DNA of 64,000 bases from Amycolatopsis thermalba. GTDB lineage: Bacteria; Actinomycetota; Actinomycetes; Mycobacteriales; Pseudonocardiaceae. The notes under the pieces were generated by a model that ran no database searches, had not been told where the DNA came from, and was given only the letters and a program-made list of their open reading frames with translations. Below, one piece after another: positions 8,354-15,447 of this stretch (its first letter is position 1; every line of letters starts with the position of its first letter). The position numbers and the translations under genes were made by a program. The stretch spans positions 1 to 64,000 of the forward strand of contig NZ_PQHW01000020.1 of assembly GCF_003385215.1 (NCBI RefSeq), given 5' to 3'.

Positions 8354-9501
8354 AGCGCGGCTCCGTCCCGGATCGCGGTCTTCTCGATGACGTCCGCGGC
8401 CTCCACCGCCCCGCCGCACGCCCGCACGATCTCCCGCATACCCCGCACGTTCGCCGCGATCCCCGCGTCGGACGACACCCGCAGCACCGCGTTGTGCAGC
8501 GCCTGCGCCGACACCTCCGCGCGGTCGAGCGTCACGCCCAGGCCCAGCTCGGTCAGCCGGGCCGCGTTCAGCCGCTGCTCGGCCATCTGCGGGACCGCGA
8601 CCATCGGCACGCCGTGGTGCAGGGCCTCCAGCAGGCTGCCCATCCCGGCGTGCGTGACGAACGCCGACGCGGCGGCCAGCACGTCCAGCTGCGGCACCAT
8701 CGGAGCGACCTCGACACCGTCCGGAACCGGCCCGAGCGCCGCCGGATCGACGTGCCGCCCGATCGCCATCACGGTGTGCCACCCCAGGCCCGCGGCCATG
8801 TCGAGGCACGCGCGGAAGAACCCGGGCTGGTCGGTGAAGCACGAGCCGAGCGAGATCAGCAGCACCGGTTTGCCCACCGGAGGGCGCCAGGACCCCTGGA
8901 ACGACCGGTCGCCCAGCGCGGGACCGGCGAAGGTGTGCTCCGGCCCGAGCAGTTCCGGCGAGATCTGGAACGCCCGCGGCACGAACACCACCTTCGGGTC
9001 GTCCATCGCCTGGAACTCCTCGACCGAACAGCCGAGCCCCTGGTCGTCGAGGAACCGCTGGAACCGCTGGTACACCGGCAGCTCCGACACGCTCGTCACG
9101 CCGAACGCGATGCGCTCCCAGCCGGGGAACAACGCGTGCGTCGGCGAGAGCTGCACCATCGGCACGCCCAGCTTGCGCGCCAGGACCTTGCCCGCGAACG
9201 CGACGAAGTCGTAGGCGATCACGTCCGGAAGATCATCGAGCGTTTCCAGCACGGGGAGTGCCGCCTGGGCGTCCCGGTGGTACATCTCCACGCCCGCCAT
9301 CAGGTCCTCCGGCGGCGGGCCGCCGTCCCGGACGTCCGGCAGCACCACCGGTTCCGCCCCGGCCGCGCGCACCTGCGGGACGAAGTCCGCGCCGACCGCG
9401 TAGCTCACCCGCCAGCCACGGGACACCAGCTCGGACACCACGGCGAGCGTGGGGTTGACGTGCCCGTGGTCGGCGACGTTGACGAACAGGACGTGCTTCA
9501 C
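8350..9501 (-). CDS. Macrolide-type (MGT) UDP-glycosyltransferase
   Basis: A GT-B fold, GT1-family enzyme of 383 residues that transfers a sugar from a nucleotide donor to a small lipophilic acceptor. The N-terminus VKHVLFVNVADHGHVNP carries the acceptor-side His. The C-terminal donor motif is complete: HAGMGSLLEALHHGVPMV, followed by PQMAEQRLNA. This is the MGT/OleD pattern of antibiotic-modifying transferases. It overlaps the upstream hydrolase by 4 nt (GTGA) and the downstream hydrolase by 4 nt, so the three are translationally coupled. Self-protection, detoxification or tailoring of a natural product is likely, but the acceptor is unknown. Confidence 0.9.
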   Translation of the reverse strand: MKHVLFVNVADHGHVNPTLAVVSELVSRGWRVSYAVGADFVPQVRAAGAEPVVLPDVRDGGPPPEDLMAGVEMYHRDAQAALPVLETLDDLPDVIAYDFVAFAGKVLARKLGVPMVQLSPTHALFPGWERIAFGVTSVSELPVYQRFQRFLDDQGLGCSVEEFQAMDDPKVVFVPRAFQISPELLGPEHTFAGPALGDRSFQGSWRPPVGKPVLLISLGSCFTDQPGFFRACLDMAAGLGWHTVMAIGRHVDPAALGPVPDGVEVAPMVPQLDVLAAASAFVTHAGMGSLLEALHHGVPMVAVPQMAEQRLNAARLTELGLGVTLDRAEVSAQALHNAVLRVSSDAGIAANVRGMREIVRACGGAVEAADVIEKTAIRDGAAL

Positions 9502-10388
9502 CGCGCCACCCCGCAGACGACGTGCTCGACCGGGGTGCAGTAGGGCAGGCCGGACAACGGTTCCCCGGCGAAGAACCGCAGCGCGAGGTCCACGACCTCG
9601 GCCGGCCGTTCCAGGTGCACGAGGTGGTCGGCGTCGTGGATCGCGGTGAACCTGGCGTCGGCGCACCTCGCCGCGGCCTCCCGGCTCAGCCGCGGGGTGG
9701 TCAGCGGATCGTGCTCGCCGGTCGTGACCAGCACCGGGACGGGCAGGACGCGGCCGTCGTCGCCGGGGTGGTCCAGCAGCCGCCGCGTGTTGTCCAGGTA
9801 CTTGGCGATGTCGGCGTCGGTCATCGCGCCCACCAGGCCGGTCAGGCACCGGCGGACCGCGGCCTGCCGCCGCACGCCCGGCTCGCGGCTCAGCATCAGG
9901 TCCAGCACCTCGGCGGTGAACTCCGCGTGCCTGCCCTGTTCGGCCAGCTCGACGCTGCGGGCGATGCGGGTGCGCAACCGGCCGGTCACGTGCGTCATCG
10001 TGCCCACCAGCAGTAGCCGGCGCACCCGTTCCGGACGCAGCTGCGCCCACCGGTGCGCGACACCGCTGCCGTAGGAGGCGCCGACCACGTGCACCGGCTC
10101 GGGTGCGACGTGGCCGAGGAGGTGGTTCAGCGCGCCGGCGAGGAAATCCACGCCGTACTCGGGCGGCAGCCGGTCCGCCGCGCCCCAGCCGGGGAGGTCG
10201 ACGGTGATCACGTCGGCGTGCCGGAGCAGGTCGCGTTCCACCCGGCCCCACGCGTCCTTGTGCTGGAACGCGCCGCCCACCAGGACGATCGGCGCGAGTC
10301 TGCCGCCCCCGCGCACGATGCGGCCCGCGTACTCGAATCCGCCGAACGTGAGCGGGACGGTTTCCTGCCGGATGGTCGTTGCCGTCAC
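9498..10388 (-). CDS. Alpha/beta hydrolase, first gene of the hydrolase-glycosyltransferase operon
   Basis: A 296-residue alpha/beta hydrolase with the usual elbow VVGASYGSG (Ser105), an acid in GEHDPL and the catalytic His in HDADHLVHLERP. It resembles MhpC/epoxide-hydrolase-type esterases. I chose the GTG at 10388 because GAGGAAG lies 7 nt upstream; the frame runs on to 10505 but that part lacks family features. It heads the three-gene operon. Two hydrolases around one glycosyltransferase is an unusual arrangement whose joint substrate I cannot name. Confidence 0.85.
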   Translation of the reverse strand: MTATTIRQETVPLTFGGFEYAGRIVRGGGRLAPIVLVGGAFQHKDAWGRVERDLLRHADVITVDLPGWGAADRLPPEYGVDFLAGALNHLLGHVAPEPVHVVGASYGSGVAHRWAQLRPERVRRLLLVGTMTHVTGRLRTRIARSVELAEQGRHAEFTAEVLDLMLSREPGVRRQAAVRRCLTGLVGAMTDADIAKYLDNTRRLLDHPGDDGRVLPVPVLVTTGEHDPLTTPRLSREAAARCADARFTAIHDADHLVHLERPAEVVDLALRFFAGEPLSGLPYCTPVEHVVCGVAR

Positions 10389-10607
10389 AAGCGATCTTCC
10401 TCGGGTGGTCGGTTTCGGGTCCGCCACGTAATCACGTCGTGGCGATCGGGCGCGCCACGGAAACTCCATCGAGCCAACTTGACCACTCGCGCGTGTGACC
10501 GTCACGCAAGAGGGCTTCCACCATGCGGAAGGCCGGTCGTATCAGCGGCGGCACACGATCAAGGATGGAACCGACGGAGTCAGCGCCGCCCCCCCGAGGG
10601 AGCCGCC

Positions 10608-11136
10608 GTGGACAGGGCCTTGCGGAGACCGACTCCCATGACGGCGGCGGGGCGGTTGCTCGACGCGTTCACCCCGGGCCGCAGCCTGCTGACGTGGAGC
10701 GAGATCAGCCGCCGCGCCGGGCTTTCCCTGACCACCGCGCACCGGCTCGCCGGTGAGCTGGTGAACTGGGGCGCCCTCGAACGTGACGACGACGGCCGCT
10801 ACCGCATCGGGCTGCACCTGCTGGAGCTGGCCGCGCTCGCGCCGCGCGGGCTGGAGCTGCGTGAGCTGGCCCAGCCGTTCCTGGGGGACCTGTTCCACTC
10901 CACGCGGGCGCACGTGCACCTGGAGGAGCAGCTGACGCCGGAGGCGGTGGCGATCGCGGCACCGATCCGCGGCCAGGGCGACGAGGTGGTCGCCACGCTG
11001 GGGACTGGTGGTGCACCTCGACGAGTGCGAGCCGCGGGCCGTGGTGCCGGTGATGACCGCCGCGGCCCGCGGGCTCTCGCGAGCGCTGGGCGCGCCGTCG
11101 GCGGCGGATGTGCGGGGCGTGGTGCGCGGGCGGTGA
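10608..11136 (+). pseudogene. IclR-family regulator remnant (internal deletion and frameshift)
   Basis: From GTG 10608 (GAGGGAG upstream) the frame encodes a good IclR winged-helix: LLDAF, WSEISRRAGLSLTTAHRLAG and ALERDDDGRYRIG. It continues with LELRELAQPFLGDLFHSTRAHVHL. Most of the ligand-binding domain is then missing: the frame jumps to AIAAPIRGQGDEVVATL. Near 11000 a +1 shift is needed to continue into LVVHLDECEPR and the typical IclR tail TAAARGLSRALGA, ending at the TGA at 11134-11136. About 70 residues of the effector domain are gone. A DNA-binding stub might still be made, but a working sensor is unlikely. It would have been divergent to the hydrolase-glycosyltransferase operon. Confidence 0.7.
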
Positions 11137-11233
11137 TCCACCGGGGCGCCTCGAACGCCGCGTCCGCTCCCTCGACGACCGCACCGAGGCGCACCTCGTC
11201 GCGTTTCCCGGCGAGCGGGAGTTCGCGGCGGCC

Positions 11234-12052
11234 TCACTTCCCGAAACCCGCCGTCAGGCCGCTGACCAGCTGCCGCCGCCCGAGCACGTACAGCGCCAGC
11301 ACCGGCAGCGTCGAGAGCACGACCGCCGCCAGCACCGCCGGGATGTTCACCCGGAACTGCCCCTGGAACGACCACAGCGCGAGCGGCAGCACCCGCTGGT
11401 CCGGGCTCTGCGTGAGGATCAGCGGGAACAGGAACCCGTTCCACACGTTGAGCCCGTCGTACACCGCGACCGTCACCACGGCCGGCCGGATCATCGGCAG
11501 CACCAGGCTGAACAGCATCCGCCAGTCCCCGGCCCCGTCCACCCGCATCGACTCGAACAGCTCGTTCGGCACGTCCCGCAGGAAGTTCGCCAGGATGATC
11601 ACCGACAGCGGGATCGCGAACGCCACCGACGGCAGGATGATCGCCAGCAGCGTGTCGTACAGCTGCGCCCGCGTGATCAGGTAGTACACCGGGATGATCG
11701 TCGCCTGGATGGGGATCGCCAGGCCCAGCAGGTAGCCGCGGTAGGTGAACCGCGAGAACCACGTCGTGCCGCGCACCACGTAGTAGGCGGCCATCAACGC
11801 CACTGCGACGGCGATCGCGACCGTCGCCAGCGTCACCACCACGCTGTTGGCGAAGTACCGCCAGAAGTCGTTGCGCAGCACCAGCTCGTACGCGCTCAGC
11901 GTCGGCGGAGCGGGCAGCGACAACGGGTTCGCGTCGTAGAACCCGCGCTGGTTGCGCAGGCTCGTCACCACCACGTAGTACACCGGCACCAGCACGATCG
12001 CCAGCCAGGCGAAACCGGCCAGGCCACCCAGGTAGTTCGGACGGGTCCGCAT
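11234..12052 (-). CDS. Carbohydrate ABC transporter permease (MalG type)
   Basis: Inner-membrane permease of 272 residues with about six membrane segments and the EAA-like cytoplasmic loop ESMRVDGAGDWRMLFSLVLP that contacts the ATPase. It forms the import channel with the MalF-type permease. Its ATG overlaps the stop of that gene (TGATG). It ends the three-gene importer operon. No ATP-binding gene follows; in actinomycetes such importers are usually powered by a shared MsiK-type ATPase encoded elsewhere (family knowledge). Confidence 0.92.
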   Translation of the reverse strand: MRTRPNYLGGLAGFAWLAIVLVPVYYVVVTSLRNQRGFYDANPLSLPAPPTLSAYELVLRNDFWRYFANSVVVTLATVAIAVAVALMAAYYVVRGTTWFSRFTYRGYLLGLAIPIQATIIPVYYLITRAQLYDTLLAIILPSVAFAIPLSVIILANFLRDVPNELFESMRVDGAGDWRMLFSLVLPMIRPAVVTVAVYDGLNVWNGFLFPLILTQSPDQRVLPLALWSFQGQFRVNIPAVLAAVVLSTLPVLALYVLGRRQLVSGLTAGFGK

Positions 12053-12984
12053 CACGCCCCCTCCAGCTGGCTGCCGCGGCGGAAACTCGACAGCTTCGAC
12101 AACCCCAGCGCCAGCGCGAGCCCGGCGACCACCAGCAGCACGGCCAGCGTGCTGGCCCGCCCCATGTCGTTGCCGGAGAACCCGGACAGGTACATGTCCA
12201 GCGGCAGCATCCGCGTCGCGTCCCCGGGGCCGCCGCCGGTCAGCACGAACACGAGGTCGAAGTAGGTCAGCGAGCCGACCAGCATCATCGTCGACGACGT
12301 GATGATCGTGTAGCGCAGCTGCGGCAGCGTGATGTGGAAGAACTGCCGCACCCGCCCGGCGCCGTCCAGCTCGGCCGCCTCGTACAGCGACCTCGGGATC
12401 TGCCGCACCCCGCCCTGGTAGAGCAGCGTGTGGAACGGCACGAACTGCCAGGCGATCACGAAGACCACCACGTACAGCGCCAGCGTCGGGCTGCCGAGCC
12501 AGTCCTGCGACAGGAAGTCCAGGCCGAACGCCCTGCTGGCGCCGAAGTTCGGGTCCAGCAGCGCCTTGAACGCGATCGCGATGGCCGCCGCGGACAGCAG
12601 CATCGGCAGGAAGTACAGCACGCCGAGCACCGCGCGGTACCGGCCGCGCCCGGCGATCAGCACCCCCAGCAGCAGCGAGATCGGCGTCTGCACCAGCCAG
12701 CTGACCACCATCACCTGCACCGACAGCCAGATCGCGTGGTAGGTCACCGGATCGGCGAGGGCCGCCGCCCAGTTCGCCAGGCCGGCCCACGACGGGTCGC
12801 CGATGCCGTCCCACTCCATGAAGCTCAGCACCGCGACCCCGCCCAGCGGCACGATCGCGAACACCGCGAAGAACGCCAGCGCCGGCACCGCCATCAGCGG
12901 GCTCGGGCCGGTGCGCAGCCGGCCCCGGCCGGGCGCCGGCGTGCGTGCCGGCGCCCGGTCCCGCCGTTCGAGCACGGTGCTCAT
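12052..12984 (-). CDS. Carbohydrate ABC transporter permease (MalF type)
   Basis: Permease of 310 residues with a Pro/Arg-rich cytoplasmic N-terminus and about six membrane segments. The EAA loop reads YEAAELDGAGRVRQFFHITLP. It pairs with the downstream MalG-type permease. The ATG overlaps the stop of the solute-binding protein gene (ATGA), which indicates coupled translation. Sugar specificity cannot be read from the permease; the linked GH3 glycosidase suggests a beta-linked oligosaccharide. Confidence 0.92.
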   Translation of the reverse strand: MSTVLERRDRAPARTPAPGRGRLRTGPSPLMAVPALAFFAVFAIVPLGGVAVLSFMEWDGIGDPSWAGLANWAAALADPVTYHAIWLSVQVMVVSWLVQTPISLLLGVLIAGRGRYRAVLGVLYFLPMLLSAAAIAIAFKALLDPNFGASRAFGLDFLSQDWLGSPTLALYVVVFVIAWQFVPFHTLLYQGGVRQIPRSLYEAAELDGAGRVRQFFHITLPQLRYTIITSSTMMLVGSLTYFDLVFVLTGGGPGDATRMLPLDMYLSGFSGNDMGRASTLAVLLVVAGLALALGLSKLSSFRRGSQLEGA

Positions 12985-14267
12985 CGCCCGATCGTCGCGT
13001 TCATGTTGGCGGAGAACTGTTCCGGCGTGATCTGCTTGAGGAACAGCTGCTCCAGGTTGGTCAGCAGCGCGTCGGCCTGGCCCGGGGACAGCGCCTGGTC
13101 CCAGGACAGCTGGAAGTTCGGCGCCTTGCTCGCCATTTCGTACACATAGGACAGGTACTGCGGGTCCTCGGTCTTCGCGAGCTTGTCCTCGATGCCGGTG
13201 AGCGGCGGCACCGATCCGCCGGCGAGCAGCGAGTCGACGTAGGAGTCGTTCATCAGGTCCTCGCGCAGGTACCGCAGCGCCGCCTGCTTCTGCTCCTCGC
13301 TCGCGGTGGCCGAGACGGACCAGTAGTTGGCCGGGTTGCCGACGATGTTCGCCGGATCGCCCTTGCCGCCGGGCACGGTGGGGAAGGTCGTCCAGCCGAG
13401 CTTGCCGCCGGCGATGAACTCGGGGTCGGCCTGCTTGATGGTGGGGAAGGCCCAGGAGCCCATCAGGTACATCGCGGCCTTGCCGGTGAACAGCAGCGCG
13501 GTGTCGGCGTTGCTGTCGGTCGCGATGGAGTTGAAGCCGCGGACGAAGCCGCCGGCGTCGACCAGCTGCTGGATCATCGTGTTGGCGCGGATGATCGCCG
13601 GATCCGACCAGGCGCCCGGCTTGTTCGCGGCGATGTTGTCGAACACCTCGGGTCCGCCGATGCGGTCGACGAGGTACTCCTCCCACATCAGCTGCGGCCA
13701 CTTGCTCTGCCCGCCCAGCGCGAACGGCGCGATGCCGGCCGCGGTGAAGCGTGGCACCAGGGCCATCAGGTCGTCCCACGTCTTCGGCGGTTGCGCGCCG
13801 ATGGAGTCGAACAGTTCCTTGTTGTAGAACAACACGACCGGCTGCATGCCGTTGTTCGGCACGGCGTAGGTCTTGCCGTCGATCACCCCGGTGCGGGCGA
13901 CCGAGGGCAGGAAGCGGTTCACGAACGCCGGGTCGTTCGCGGCCTCACCGGACAGGTCCATGATCTTGCCGGAGTCCACCCAGGACTTCAGCAGGCCGCC
14001 GCTCCAGCTGAAGACCAGGGTCGGAGCCTCGTTCGCGCCGATCGCGGTGCGGATCTTCTGCTTGTAGGCGTCGTTGCCGAAGTACTGCGCGTCGATGCCG
14101 GAGGATTCGAAGGACGTCCGGAACGTCTGTTCGTCACCGCCGGTCAGCGCCCACGCGGTGGCGCCGTTGCCGCCGGCGGGGCCGCTGGAGCCGCACGCGG
14201 TGGTGAGGGAGAGAACCGCGGCCAGCCCGGCCGCGATCACGGCGGTGCGCCGCTTGACCAGTGTCAT
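12981..14267 (-). CDS. Sugar-binding lipoprotein of the ABC importer
   Basis: Extracellular solute-binding protein (family 1) of 428 residues that captures the sugar and delivers it to the two permeases. It has a basic N-terminus (VKRRTAV), a hydrophobic core and a lipobox LSLTTAC, so the mature protein is lipid-anchored. Family motifs include YAVPNNGMQPVVLFYNKELF and PKTWDDL. The ATG at 14267 is preceded by GGGGAAGG at 7 nt. It is the first gene of the importer operon, transcribed from a promoter controlled by the divergent LacI-type regulator. Confidence 0.93.
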   Translation of the reverse strand: MTLVKRRTAVIAAGLAAVLSLTTACGSSGPAGGNGATAWALTGGDEQTFRTSFESSGIDAQYFGNDAYKQKIRTAIGANEAPTLVFSWSGGLLKSWVDSGKIMDLSGEAANDPAFVNRFLPSVARTGVIDGKTYAVPNNGMQPVVLFYNKELFDSIGAQPPKTWDDLMALVPRFTAAGIAPFALGGQSKWPQLMWEEYLVDRIGGPEVFDNIAANKPGAWSDPAIIRANTMIQQLVDAGGFVRGFNSIATDSNADTALLFTGKAAMYLMGSWAFPTIKQADPEFIAGGKLGWTTFPTVPGGKGDPANIVGNPANYWSVSATASEEQKQAALRYLREDLMNDSYVDSLLAGGSVPPLTGIEDKLAKTEDPQYLSYVYEMASKAPNFQLSWDQALSPGQADALLTNLEQLFLKQITPEQFSANMNATIGR

Positions 14268-14290
14268 GATGCGCCTTCCCCATCGAAGGT

Positions 14291-14304
14291 CCGAAAGTTT
14301 TCGG
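14291..14304. promoter_or_regulatory. LacI-type operator 1, importer side
   Basis: Perfect dyad ccgaaa-gt-tttcgg. It lies about 15-28 nt downstream of the predicted importer start, where a bound repressor would block transcription. Confidence 0.7.
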
Positions 14305-14325
14305 AAACACTCTGGTGTGTGTCGG

Positions 14326-14354
14326 AAGATATTCCGCCGGTACCGGGGCGTCAA
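14326..14354 (-). promoter_or_regulatory. Predicted promoter of the sugar importer operon
   Basis: Read on the minus strand: -35 TTGACG, 17-bp spacer, -10 TATCTT. The predicted start near 14319 leaves a leader of about 50 nt that contains operator 1. Confidence 0.55.
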
Positions 14355-14381
14355 GAGCTGTTTCGCCAAGGAAAATAGCGT

Positions 14382-14404
14382 TATAGTCGCCTGAAACTTT
14401 TCGG
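14382..14404 (+). promoter_or_regulatory. LacI-gene -10 box and operator 2
   Basis: TATAGT at 14382-14387 is a good -10 box, although the -35 is weak. Directly downstream lies ctgaaa-ct-tttcgg (14391-14404), differing from operator 1 in one arm base plus the centre. It would cover the transcription start of the regulator gene, consistent with autoregulation. Confidence 0.6.
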
Positions 14405-14427
14405 CAACAACCTGGTTGGAGGGTGCG

Positions 14428-15447
14428 GTGCCTGCCGGTTCCCAGCGCGCGACGCTCGCGATGGTCGCGGAAGCCGCCGGGGTTTCGCTGCCGACGGTGT
14501 CCAAGGTGCTCAACGGCCGCGGCGACGTGGCCGCGGCGACCCGGCAGCGGGTTCAGGACGTGCTCAGGGAACTGGGCTACGTGCCGCAGTCCGGGCGGCG
14601 CACGGTCGGCCCGGCGCGCGTGGTGGACCTGGTGTTCGACGACCTGGTGAGCCCCTACTCGCTGGAGGTCCTGCGCGGGGTCACGGAGGCAGGCGCGGAA
14701 ACCGGGGTGGACGTCGTGGTCGGGCGGCTGCCCGAGGAGGGGGACGACGACTGGGCGCGGCGCCTGCGCCTGGCCGGGCGCGAGGGGCTGATCGTGGTCA
14801 CCTCCGAGCTGACCCGCGCCCAGGTCGAGGGTTTCGACCGGGCCGGGTTGCCGCTCGTGGTGATCGACCCGCTGAACCTGCCGCGCGTCGAGGTGACCAG
14901 CGTCGGCGCGACCAACTGGAACGGCGGGGTGTCGGCCACCGAGCACCTGCTGCGGCTGGGCCACCGCCGCATCGCCTACGCGGGCGGGCCGGTGCAGGCC
15001 TCGTGCAGCCAGGCCCGCCAGCACGGCTACCGCGCGGCGCTGGAGAACGCCGGTGTCACCGTCGATCCGCGGCTGATCCTGCACGGCGCCTTCGGCTACC
15101 CGGACGGCCTGGAGATGGGCGGCCGGCTGCTCGACCTGCCGGAACCGCCGACCGCCGTGTTCGCCGGCAGCGACGCGACCGCGCTGGGCGTGATGGAGGC
15201 CGCGCGGCGGCGGGGCCTGCGCGTGCCCGAGGACCTGTCCGTGGTCGGGTTCGACGACACCATGCTCGCCGAGCTGGCCACGCCCGCGCTGACCACCGTG
15301 CGGCAGCCGCTGCAGGACATGGGCCGCGTCGCGTTGCGCACCCTGACGCGCCTGGCCGCGGGCGAAACCCTCGACTCACACCACGTGGAGCTGGCCACCA
15401 ACCTGGTGGTGCGCGATTCGACGACGAACCTGCGAGGAGCACCATGA
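14428..15447 (+). CDS. LacI-family transcriptional regulator of the sugar locus
   Basis: Repressor of 339 residues. The N-terminal helix-turn-helix reads LAMVAEAAGVSLPTVSKVLN, with the hinge helix at RQRVQDVLRELGYVPQ. The C-terminal periplasmic-binding-protein-like sensor carries the family tail VPEDLSVVGFDDTMLAELATPALTTV. GTG 14428 is chosen because GGAGG is 5 nt upstream. The stop overlaps the ATG of the GH3 gene (ATGA), so regulator and enzyme are made from one transcript. Two matching operators upstream support control of both the importer and its own operon. Confidence 0.92.
   Translation: MPAGSQRATLAMVAEAAGVSLPTVSKVLNGRGDVAAATRQRVQDVLRELGYVPQSGRRTVGPARVVDLVFDDLVSPYSLEVLRGVTEAGAETGVDVVVGRLPEEGDDDWARRLRLAGREGLIVVTSELTRAQVEGFDRAGLPLVVIDPLNLPRVEVTSVGATNWNGGVSATEHLLRLGHRRIAYAGGPVQASCSQARQHGYRAALENAGVTVDPRLILHGAFGYPDGLEMGGRLLDLPEPPTAVFAGSDATALGVMEAARRRGLRVPEDLSVVGFDDTMLAELATPALTTVRQPLQDMGRVALRTLTRLAAGETLDSHHVELATNLVVRDSTTNLRGAP

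Noticed and set aside
8350-10388. Complete antibiotic biosynthetic cluster around the glycosyltransferase
   Set aside because: No polyketide synthase, NRPS or deoxysugar genes in the window; only the three-gene operon is supported.
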